From a bacterium (lineage in GTDB: Bacteria > Patescibacteriota > Minisyncoccia > UBA6257 > JAGOQP01), in NCBI GenBank assembly GCA_021812345.1, contig JAKANP010000007.1, positions 1-38,112 of the forward strand: DNA of 38,112 nucleotides, in the 5' to 3' direction. The position numbers and the translations under genes are program-made. Numbering within the stretch: the first letter of the stretch is position 1; each line of letters starts with the position of its first letter. Positions 7,002 to 15,703 of the stretch are shown piece by piece. The notes below the pieces were generated by a model, which had not been told where the DNA came from, did no database searches, and saw only the letters and a program-made list of their open reading frames with translations.

Positions 7002-9137
7002 ATGAAAAAAACATCAATATTGATATCGGTTATTGTCTTTGTGATTATTACTATTCCACTTACAACAAAGACACAACCGATCAAAAATCTGACGAATTTT
7101 ATTCAGAGTATTCAGTCGATATTTTCCGGGCCAAAGATATCACTTTCAGTGTCATTATTACCGGATACCGGAGCATACGGATCACTGACTATAATTTCGG
7201 ATGTTGTTGATTCAAATGGCAACTATCTTCGCGATTTGACAAATTTAGAGTCATCGCAAGTCGCATTAGATATAGAGAGAACTTCGGGACTCTCAGGATT
7301 TCCTAATGAACCAGTTTCTCAAATATTATTGCCGGCTCATATTGGAACATACACCAATTTACCGGCAAGCAATGGAACAATTTATGCAAAATATGTCATT
7401 GCAGTTACCGTTTCTCCAAGCGGATTGAAATATTCTTCCATGATAAATGGTCCGACTATTAATCTTCAGCCCAATATAAACAATGTGGTGTCTATTCATT
7501 TTATGGTGGCGAATGATGGGGTGATTAAATCTTCGACACCACCTATAACATCTACTTCAACTCCTACACCTACATCCGTGTCGGGAATTTCTACGGATAA
7601 CAAAATCGTTTCATTTAATTTTTCTCCATATTCACTTTCGTATGTTAAAACTTTAGTTAAAACATATACTGACGATATGCTGAATAATAGCAATCCATCG
7701 TTTCTTGATGGGGATATGGGTTTTGGTGCGGCCAGAGCTTTTCCTTTCAGTCTATCCGAGGCCAGTTTTAGTGGAAAGCCGTATCTTTTTATTTCATCTT
7801 TAGGTTTTATAGAAATATATGATATATCCGATCCTGCAAATCCAATTCAAGTTGGGAACTTTGCTTTATCATCTCTTATTAGTGTGGATGATTTTTGCAA
7901 ACCTGCCAATCATGGAGGAACCGGTGGTAATTTTGTTTCTGCGTTTAGTATTTCCGTTGCCGATGATTATCCTTATGCAATAATTGATCAACATTTTGGA
8001 GATTTTATGACAACGGCACGTGGTTTTGCCATATTGAATGTAAATGTTTCGGGGAGTAAGGTGACTTTAAGTGCCAGCGCTAATCAAACTTATTGTCAGG
8101 CGTTTCGCTCTGCGGACGTTGCTCAAAGCGGACAATTATTTAAAGTAGCTGACGGCAATGTTTATATTGCGGGTCCATTGCCATATAAGATGATTGCCGG
8201 AGGAAATTACAAAATGGGAACAATAGGAATATATAATATTTCATCCAGTGGCAATGTTTCGGTTGCGTCAAAACTTTATGTTCCTTTTGTGAAAACTGGT
8301 TTTGAGAGCTTGGATTTTAGCAAGATGGTTATAATTCAACAGCCATCAAAAACATTTATTTTATCACCAAGAACAACCAATAGTGGAATTTGGGGAGTTG
8401 TAGATGTTTCCAATCCTTCCAATCCTGTTTTGGGAAGTAGCACATATCCATTATTAAATCCTGTGTATGATAAAACTTCAGAATTAATATATTCTCTAAA
8501 TGGAAATAATCTTTCGGTATACGACGCATCTTCACTGCCAAGCTTAACTCTTAAGAAGACTTTATCTCTGAATAATATAATAGATATTAAAAATACCTAT
8601 ATTAAAAATCTCAGGTCGCTTTTGAATATTCCTTCAAATCAAGCAGTAACTATAACGCCGACTAATCAAAAATTATTGACGGCTGAAGGAAATATTATTG
8701 TTGTAAGCGTTAATACATTTCCTGATCAAGAAATTGCCCTTAAGCAATATGGCTATAGAAGTGAGCTGGGTCTTTCGGAATATGTTCTTGATCTAAACGA
8801 TTTAAACGCTCCCAAGCTTGCCGGCATTATAACTGCCAGGCAGTCGCTTCCGGCTGATTATGCGGGAGGATTTGGAGGAGAAGATTATTGGTACGGAGAC
8901 GCATTGGTTACGAATAATTATATATTTAGAGCAGATGTGAGAAGGGCGGATGTTTGGAAATTGAACAATGCTACGACTACCAACCAGGTTCCCGCTAATG
9001 TCACTTCCGTAAATGGAGGAAATAATAATGTAACCGGAAAAATTATTTCCACTACAACCTTGAAAAATTTTCAACAAACTCTATTTTCTTTTCAAAATAT
9101 ACTCAACATCTTCAAGAATATATTAAATGGTAAATAG
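7002..9137 (+). CDS. Secreted protein, possible LVIVD/beta-propeller-like, unknown function
   Basis: ATG 7002 followed by signal/TM segment (KKTSILISVIVFVIITIPL); Ser/Thr/Pro linker; repeated IYDISDPANPIQVG / VVDVSNPSNPVLG motifs. Confidence 0.7.
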   Translation: MKKTSILISVIVFVIITIPLTTKTQPIKNLTNFIQSIQSIFSGPKISLSVSLLPDTGAYGSLTIISDVVDSNGNYLRDLTNLESSQVALDIERTSGLSGFPNEPVSQILLPAHIGTYTNLPASNGTIYAKYVIAVTVSPSGLKYSSMINGPTINLQPNINNVVSIHFMVANDGVIKSSTPPITSTSTPTPTSVSGISTDNKIVSFNFSPYSLSYVKTLVKTYTDDMLNNSNPSFLDGDMGFGAARAFPFSLSEASFSGKPYLFISSLGFIEIYDISDPANPIQVGNFALSSLISVDDFCKPANHGGTGGNFVSAFSISVADDYPYAIIDQHFGDFMTTARGFAILNVNVSGSKVTLSASANQTYCQAFRSADVAQSGQLFKVADGNVYIAGPLPYKMIAGGNYKMGTIGIYNISSSGNVSVASKLYVPFVKTGFESLDFSKMVIIQQPSKTFILSPRTTNSGIWGVVDVSNPSNPVLGSSTYPLLNPVYDKTSELIYSLNGNNLSVYDASSLPSLTLKKTLSLNNIIDIKNTYIKNLRSLLNIPSNQAVTITPTNQKLLTAEGNIIVVSVNTFPDQEIALKQYGYRSELGLSEYVLDLNDLNAPKLAGIITARQSLPADYAGGFGGEDYWYGDALVTNNYIFRADVRRADVWKLNNATTTNQVPANVTSVNGGNNNVTGKIISTTTLKNFQQTLFSFQNILNIFKNILNGK

Positions 9138-9151
9138 TTTTATCACTAAAT

Positions 9152-9180
9152 ACCCCCTCTTTATTTAAAAAGGGGGTTTT
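9152..9180 (+). terminator. Rho-independent terminator
   Basis: ACCCCCT...AGGGGGTTTT following the 9137 stop. Confidence 0.85.
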
Positions 9181-9225
9181 AAAATGACGCTTCAAATTTC
9201 AAAAAAAGTGTGATAAATTATTTTA

Positions 9226-12200
9226 ATGCTAAGAAACTTAAAGAACTTTAACCCGCCGGAAATTGAAGAAAAAGTCCTTCAATTTTGGAAAGAAAAGAAT
9301 ATTTTTCAAAAAACTCTTAAAGCAAAAAAGGGAAAGAAAAATTTATCTGCCAATAAACAGGAAAAAGTTTTTAAATTTTGGGAAGGTCCTCCGACGGCAA
9401 ACGGTCGGCCGGGAATTCACCATGTTTTAGCCCGTTCATTCAAAGACGTCGTTTTGCGTTTTAAAACGATGCAAGGATTTATAGTCCCACGAAAAGGCGG
9501 TTGGGATACGCACGGCCTTCCGGTGGAAATTCAAGTTGAAAAACAGCTTGGATTCAAAAATAAAAAAGACATAGAAGATTACGGAATCGCAAAGTTCAAT
9601 CAAAAATGCAAAGAATCCGTCTGGCTTTATCAAAGCGAATGGGAAAAACTTACCGAGAGAATGGGTTTTTGGCTTGATTTGAAAAATGCCTACATTACTT
9701 ACCACAAAAATTATATGGAATCTTTGTGGTATATAATCAAGCAGGCATGGGATAAAAAATTGATGTATCAGGGACATAAAGTCGTTCCGTGGTGCACTCG
9801 TTGCGGAACGGCTCTTTCTTCCCACGAACTGGCGCAAGGTTATAAAGAAACAACCGACACCTCCGTTTATATAAAATTCAAATTATTAAAAGGACAGAAA
9901 ATTACTCTTCGACAAGCTCAGAATAAAATTCAATATTTTGAGGTTGATGATAAAACTTACATCTTATCTTGGACAACCACTCCCTGGACTTTGCCTGGAA
10001 ACGTCGCTTTGGCTGTTGGAGAAAAAATAAAATACGGAATTTATAGACAAAAAAACAACGAAAAATTCATAATTGCTTTGGATTTGATTGATACTTTAAA
10101 AGATTATGATTTTTCGGAAAAAATTTCTGAAGTTTCCGGAAAAGATCTGGTTGGATTTGAATATGAGCCGTTATTCAAAATAAAAAAATTAAAGAACGAA
10201 AAAACTTATAAAATATATCCGGCTAGTTTTGTTACTACTACTGATGGAACAGGAGTGGTTCATACGGCTGTAATGTACGGAGCGGACGACTACGAGCTTG
10301 GCAAGGAAGTCGGACTTCCTAATATTCACACCGTTAATGAACAAGGTTTATTTATTGATGAAGTGGTAGGACTATCCGGACTTTATGTCAAATCAAAAGA
10401 AACGGAAGATAAAATACTAAAATATTTGGAAGAAAAAAATTATTTACTTGGAAAACTGGATTACACTCACGAGTATCCGTTTTGTTGGCGATGCGGAACC
10501 CCATTGATTTACTACGCGCGAAGTTCCTGGTTTGTAAAAATGCCTGAATTGAAAAAAGAAATGATTGAAAGCAATGAAAAAACAAATTGGGTTCCTTCTC
10601 ATATAAAAAACGGCAGGTTCGGAGAGTGGCTGGAGGATGTTAAAGATTGGAATTTCTCCCGCGAAAGATATTGGGGAACTCCGCTTCCGATTTGGAAATG
10701 CGAGAGTTGCGGAGAATTTAAAGCAGTCGGAAGTTTTTCCGAATTATCGCAATTTCTCCCTTCCGGGACAAATAATTACGTTTTAGTCAGACACGGAGAA
10801 GCGCTACAAAATATCGAAAATATAATCAATGGCAATCCCAAGAATAAAGATGAATTTCCGCTTACCTCAAAAGGAAAATCTCAGGCGAAATTGGTTGCTC
10901 AAAAGTTGTCAAAATTGAAAAATAAAATAGATTTGATTGTCGCTTCTGATTTTCTCAGGACGAAAGAAACGGCCGAGATAATCGCTAAAAAATTAAAGAT
11001 AAAAGAAATAGTTTATGATAAAAGATTGAGAGAGGTTTATACCGGAGATTTTGACGGCAGTGATGTCAAAAATTATCACGAGTATTTTTCCTCGCTTGAA
11101 GAAAAATTTATGAAGCCGACCCCCAACGGAGAAAGCTTAAGAGATTTAGCGTTAAGGCAATACGAATTTGTTAAAGCTTTTGAGAAAAAATATAAAGATA
11201 AAACAATTCTTGTCGTTGGTCACGAATATCCTCTTTGGATGCTGGAAACTGTTTTGTCCGGATGGAGCCAAGAGGAATCGGTTAAAGTCAAAGAATCAAG
11301 AGGAAGCGATTTTATAACTTATGCCGGCTTTGATGTGGCATCCTACCTCCCGGCATCAAGAGATGAGTGCGGAATTTGCGATTACCACAAACCTTATGTT
11401 GATGAAATAACTTTTTCTTGCGATAAATGCGGAAAAACAATGAGGCGAGTTAAGGAAGTTGCCGACGTTTGGTTTGATTCCGGCTCTATGCCTTTTGCTC
11501 AAGACCACTTTCCTTTTATAAAGGACAAAAAAACAAATTATTTTCAAGCAGATAAAAATGAAATAAAAAATCCTTCAAAATTCATAACTTATCCGGCCGA
11601 TTACATTTGCGAAGCGGTGGACCAAACTCGAGGCTGGTTTTACACACTGCTTGCCGTTTCCACCGTTTTAGGATACAAAACGCCATTTAAAAGTGTTGTT
11701 TGCTTGGGACATATCAATGATAAATACGGACAAAAGATGTCAAAATCAAAAGGCAACATCGTTGATCCGTGGGCGGTTATAAACAAATACGGGATTGACG
11801 CTATCAGGTGGTATTTTTACACCGTAAACGCTCCCGGTGATTCAAAAAATTTTGATGAAGTCGAAATTTCAAAAGTGCTAAGACGTTTGATGCTTACCGT
11901 TTACAATTCGTTTGCCTTTTTAAATTTATATGGAAAAAATAAATGCAAGATAGATTCGGCGCCGAATTCAAACAATGTTTTGGATAAATGGATAATATTA
12001 AAGACTCAAGAATGCGCCGATGCTGTCGGCAAAAAAATGGAAGAATATAATTTTCTTGAATCCGGACAAATAATAGAATCTTATGTTGATGATTTATCCA
12101 GGTGGTATATCAGGCGTTCCAGAAAAAGGTTCCAAAAAGTTCAGGATAAAAAAGATTGGGAACAGGCATCGGCAATTTTGGCTTATTCCTTGCTTGAACT

Positions 12201-12849
12201 TTCAAAAATTATGGCGCCATTCACTCCGTTTTTCTCGGAAGCGATTTATCAATCACTGGCGTCGCTTGAATCGTTTTCTGCCAAAGAATCGGTCCATCTT
12301 GAATCATGGCCGGAAAAAATAAATAAAACTTCAACCAATCAAAACTTGATTGATGAAATGTCAAATATAAGAAATCTGGCGTCTGCGGTTTTGGCAAAAA
12401 GAGCCGAAGTCGGAATAAAAGTCCGCCAGCCATTAAACAAACTTGAAATAAAAAATTATAAATCAAAAAACGAAGATTCGCTTAAATTACTCGATGTCTT
12501 AAAAGATGAGATTAATGTTAAAAAAGTGGAAATAAACGATAAGATAGAAAACGATTTTTTGCTGGATACTGTCATAACTCCGGAGTTAAAGACCGAAGGC
12601 GTTATAAGGGAATTGGTCAGGGCCATTCAAGATTTGAGACAAGACGCCGGGTGTGTTCCGAAGGATAAAATAGAAGTTTGGATTTCCGGAGATAAAAATA
12701 TTGAGGCAATGGTTAATGAAAACCAATTATCCATAGCAAAAGATGTTGGAGCCAAAAAAATATCAATCGGGAGAACCGATAAATTTTCGGCAGAAATAGA
12801 AACCAAAATAGATTCTTCGCCTGTTAAAATAAAAATTAAAAAAATATAA
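9226..12849 (+). CDS. ileS: Isoleucyl-tRNA synthetase (type 2-like) with inserted histidine-phosphatase domain
   Basis: FWEGPPTANGRPGIHHVLARSFKD, GGWDTHGLPVEIQVEKQLG, WTTTPWTLPGNVALAVG, WGTPLPIWKCESCG, VWFDSGSMPFAQ, KMSKSKGNIVDPW; internal RHGEA...SDFLRTKETA...VVGHEYP domain. Confidence 0.96.
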   Translation: MLRNLKNFNPPEIEEKVLQFWKEKNIFQKTLKAKKGKKNLSANKQEKVFKFWEGPPTANGRPGIHHVLARSFKDVVLRFKTMQGFIVPRKGGWDTHGLPVEIQVEKQLGFKNKKDIEDYGIAKFNQKCKESVWLYQSEWEKLTERMGFWLDLKNAYITYHKNYMESLWYIIKQAWDKKLMYQGHKVVPWCTRCGTALSSHELAQGYKETTDTSVYIKFKLLKGQKITLRQAQNKIQYFEVDDKTYILSWTTTPWTLPGNVALAVGEKIKYGIYRQKNNEKFIIALDLIDTLKDYDFSEKISEVSGKDLVGFEYEPLFKIKKLKNEKTYKIYPASFVTTTDGTGVVHTAVMYGADDYELGKEVGLPNIHTVNEQGLFIDEVVGLSGLYVKSKETEDKILKYLEEKNYLLGKLDYTHEYPFCWRCGTPLIYYARSSWFVKMPELKKEMIESNEKTNWVPSHIKNGRFGEWLEDVKDWNFSRERYWGTPLPIWKCESCGEFKAVGSFSELSQFLPSGTNNYVLVRHGEALQNIENIINGNPKNKDEFPLTSKGKSQAKLVAQKLSKLKNKIDLIVASDFLRTKETAEIIAKKLKIKEIVYDKRLREVYTGDFDGSDVKNYHEYFSSLEEKFMKPTPNGESLRDLALRQYEFVKAFEKKYKDKTILVVGHEYPLWMLETVLSGWSQEESVKVKESRGSDFITYAGFDVASYLPASRDECGICDYHKPYVDEITFSCDKCGKTMRRVKEVADVWFDSGSMPFAQDHFPFIKDKKTNYFQADKNEIKNPSKFITYPADYICEAVDQTRGWFYTLLAVSTVLGYKTPFKSVVCLGHINDKYGQKMSKSKGNIVDPWAVINKYGIDAIRWYFYTVNAPGDSKNFDEVEISKVLRRLMLTVYNSFAFLNLYGKNKCKIDSAPNSNNVLDKWIILKTQECADAVGKKMEEYNFLESGQIIESYVDDLSRWYIRRSRKRFQKVQDKKDWEQASAILAYSLLELSKIMAPFTPFFSEAIYQSLASLESFSAKESVHLESWPEKINKTSTNQNLIDEMSNIRNLASAVLAKRAEVGIKVRQPLNKLEIKNYKSKNEDSLKLLDVLKDEINVKKVEINDKIENDFLLDTVITPELKTEGVIRELVRAIQDLRQDAGCVPKDKIEVWISGDKNIEAMVNENQLSIAKDVGAKKISIGRTDKFSAEIETKIDSSPVKIKIKKI

Positions 12850-12873
12850 GATTATTTGCTATAAAAAATATTT

Positions 12874-12907
12874 AATTGCCGTTTTTTAAAAAGCGGCAAT
12901 TTTATTC
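12874..12907 (+). terminator. Rho-independent terminator after ileS
   Basis: AATTGCCG...CGGCAATTTTATT. Confidence 0.75.
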
Positions 12908-12939
12908 AATCGACGACTCAAAACTGGTATAATAAAAAT

Positions 12940-14250
12940 ATGACATCTCCAATCATTAATAAAAATAAGTTTTCTCAAACAAAAATGAGAAAAGACGCGA
13001 TGAAGATAATTGAAAGCGCCTATGAAGCGATAGATATTCAAAAAACCGTATCCCAAAGATTTGTTGTCGATGGCGATATATTGAAAGTTTCCAACGCATC
13101 TTTGGAAAAACATTTTCATCTTGATGATTACAAAAATATTTTTGTTATCGGCTTTGGTAAGGGTTCTTTTGCCGCCGTTTCCAAAATGTCGGATATTTTA
13201 AAAAATAATCTCACATCTGCAGTTTCGTTGGATGTTAAGGATTCTTTTCGACCGAAGAAAGCAAATAATAAAGTTCGGGCTTATTGGGGGACTCATCCTC
13301 AGCCATCTATTAAAAATATTAAAGCAACCAAAAAAATTGTTTCTATCGCCAAAGACGCCGGCAAAGACGATTTAATTATTTATTTCATTGGTGGCGGGGG
13401 ATCTTCTCTCCTGTGCGGTTCATTAAATGAGCTCAAATATGCAAAAACTCTTTTTAATAATTTGACCCGCAAGGGAGCGACGATAGATGAAATCAATGTT
13501 GTCAGAAAACATATTTCCGAAGTGAAGGGCGGAAATTTGGCAAAGTTTACTTATCCGGCGCAATCTTTATCTTTGATTGTTTCGGATGTTTGTGGAAATC
13601 CGCTTGAGGTAATCGCTTCCGGCCCGACTATTTATGATAAAACTAATGTAGAAGACGCTATTATTGTTTTGAAAAAATACGATATTTCAATAGAAAATAT
13701 ATTTTTTGTGGAAACGCCAAAGGATAAACATTATTTTGACAGATGCGAATATTTTTTATTTGCCTGTGACGAAGATGCGGTAATGGCGATGATTAGCAGG
13801 GCAAGAGCGCTTGGATACAAAGCATCTATCGGTTCTTTAGCTTTGGTTGGCGAAGCAAAAAGCGCGCTTCTGCCTTTTGTTAAAAAAATAAAATCTAATG
13901 AAGTCATTATTTGCGCCGGAGAGACAACGGTTAAGATAATAGGCAAGGGGAAAGGCGGAAGAAATCAAGAGGCGTGTCTTTCAATTATAAATCAATCGCA
14001 GGAAGGCAATTTTGATATTTCGAAAATTTTAGTTTCCAGCTTTGCTTCGGATGGATTTGATAATACTCCTGTTGCCGGCGCCATTGCCGACGTTATGACT
14101 TTAAAAAAAACAATTTCAAAAAAAATAAATTCTTTTGATTATTTAAAAAATAACGACTCTTATTCTTTTTTTCAAAAAACCGGAGATTTTCTTCGTGTTG
14201 AAAGGAAGGCATTCAATGTCGCCGATTTGATGTTGATAATAAAAGAATAA
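12940..14250 (+). CDS. Glycerate 2-kinase, MOFRL/DUF4147 family
   Basis: GFGKGSFAAVSKM, GTHPQPS, YFIGGGGSSLLCG, LIVSDVCGNPLEVIASGPT, ICAGETTVKIIGKGKGGRNQEACL, SFASDGFDNTPVAGAIAD. Confidence 0.92.
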   Translation: MTSPIINKNKFSQTKMRKDAMKIIESAYEAIDIQKTVSQRFVVDGDILKVSNASLEKHFHLDDYKNIFVIGFGKGSFAAVSKMSDILKNNLTSAVSLDVKDSFRPKKANNKVRAYWGTHPQPSIKNIKATKKIVSIAKDAGKDDLIIYFIGGGGSSLLCGSLNELKYAKTLFNNLTRKGATIDEINVVRKHISEVKGGNLAKFTYPAQSLSLIVSDVCGNPLEVIASGPTIYDKTNVEDAIIVLKKYDISIENIFFVETPKDKHYFDRCEYFLFACDEDAVMAMISRARALGYKASIGSLALVGEAKSALLPFVKKIKSNEVIICAGETTVKIIGKGKGGRNQEACLSIINQSQEGNFDISKILVSSFASDGFDNTPVAGAIADVMTLKKTISKKINSFDYLKNNDSYSFFQKTGDFLRVERKAFNVADLMLIIKE

Positions 14251-14327
14251 TAAGTTGTGAGGATGATTGTGGCATTGTGTCTAAAATATGTTATTATTTA
14301 AATAACGATTAGATAAAAAAATTATAT

Positions 14328-15572
14328 ATGGAGAAAAAAGTAAAGAATGTTTTATCAAGTAGCCACTCCTTCACTCTGATTGAATTATTGGTAGTAATCG
14401 GTATTTTAGCTATATTAACCGCAGCAGTTATAATCATCCTAAACCCCGCAGAATATCTCAAACAAACCAGAGATGTCACCAGAATGAATGACCTTACCTC
14501 AATCAATCAAGCCTTATCCGTCTTAGAATCTCAAGGAGTAACAAACTTCGGACTAGCTAATACCGTCTATGTCTCAATCCCTGATTCCACCTCCACTTGC
14601 GCCAACTTAGGTCTTCCCACCCTCCCTTCCAATTATTCTTATCATTGTGTCTCCATCTCTACTCTCCAAAGTGTCAATGGAACAGGTTGGATTCCTGTTG
14701 ACTTTACTCAATCCCCCACCCTTTCTTTCTCCCAGCTTCCCATAGACCCTATTAACTCAACTTCTACAGATAATTACTATACTTATGTCACAGGAGGCTC
14801 CTGGCAATTATCCACCCAATTTGAATCATCAAAATATCAAGCCAAAGAAGGTTCTAATGCTTCATATCTTGTCGGTACCAACACTAACTTAGCTCCTTTT
14901 GTTTCGGGACTGGTGGGATGGTGGAAATTGAATGATGGCAATGGATTGACTGCCGCTGATTCAAGTGGATTTTTAAATAATGGGACCTTATCAACACTTA
15001 GCTCCACTCTTCCACAATGGCAAAGTTCATTGATTTGCCACAATCAGACAAGTTGCTTGGGTTTTGATGGCTCAAGTGGTAGTTATGTTATATCATCAAG
15101 TACTATTCCTGACTCAAGCGCAACAAGCGTAACCGCTTGGGCCTATCCTGGTAGTATTTCCCCATCTAATTATGCAATTCTTTCTAAAAGAGTGGGTAAT
15201 GCAGAGCCCTACGCTCTCAATTTTGGATCAAATGGTACCACTCTTGATTTTCATGTTCAGACCTCTGCTGGTTGGGTAAGTTATTCAACTCCGTCTGGTG
15301 CCGTGAATCTTAATGCCTGGAATTTTGTCTCATTCACTTTTTCCGGATCAAATTATAGTCTTTATATAAATGGTGTTCTGATTGTTAGTGGCACCAATTA
15401 TGTTCCTTATACCTATTCGCCTCTAAATATAATCATCGGGTTAGTTTATACTTATCCGTACAGTTGCAACGGTTATTGTAATTTCTTCAATGGATATATT
15501 CAGGATGTCCGCATCTATAACCGTGCCCTCTCCGCCTCAGAAATTCAAGCTCTATACAACGCTACAAAATAA
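14328..15572 (+). CDS. Type IV prepilin-like protein with C-terminal LamG/concanavalin-like domain
   Basis: SFTLIELLVVIGILAILTAAVIIILNP prepilin N-terminus; C-terminal GLVGWWKLNDGNGLTAADSSGFLNNGTL...YNRALSASEIQALYN typical of LamG_3. Confidence 0.9.
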   Translation: MEKKVKNVLSSSHSFTLIELLVVIGILAILTAAVIIILNPAEYLKQTRDVTRMNDLTSINQALSVLESQGVTNFGLANTVYVSIPDSTSTCANLGLPTLPSNYSYHCVSISTLQSVNGTGWIPVDFTQSPTLSFSQLPIDPINSTSTDNYYTYVTGGSWQLSTQFESSKYQAKEGSNASYLVGTNTNLAPFVSGLVGWWKLNDGNGLTAADSSGFLNNGTLSTLSSTLPQWQSSLICHNQTSCLGFDGSSGSYVISSSTIPDSSATSVTAWAYPGSISPSNYAILSKRVGNAEPYALNFGSNGTTLDFHVQTSAGWVSYSTPSGAVNLNAWNFVSFTFSGSNYSLYINGVLIVSGTNYVPYTYSPLNIIIGLVYTYPYSCNGYCNFFNGYIQDVRIYNRALSASEIQALYNATK

Positions 15573-15580
15573 TTTTTCTA

Positions 15581-15626
15581 CCCTTCGACTTCGCTCAGGA
15601 CAAGCCTCTTCGACAAAGCTCAGGCC
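15581..15626. repeat. Two tandem REP-like units (CTTCGACttcGCTCAGG, CTTCGACaaaGCTCAGG)
   Basis: cccttcgacttcgctcaggacaagcctcttcgacaaagctcaggcc. Confidence 0.75.
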
Positions 15627-15628
15627 AC

Positions 15629-15655
15629 CTCCTTTATAAAAGGAGGAATTATTAG
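15629..15655 (+). terminator. Terminator-like hairpin after prepilin-LamG gene
   Basis: CCTCCTTTataaAAGGAGG followed by AATTATT. Confidence 0.55.
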
Positions 15656-15703
15656 CTATATGAGATTTGTAAAATAACTCTTTTTGTTTTATTCTGAATT
15701 ATT

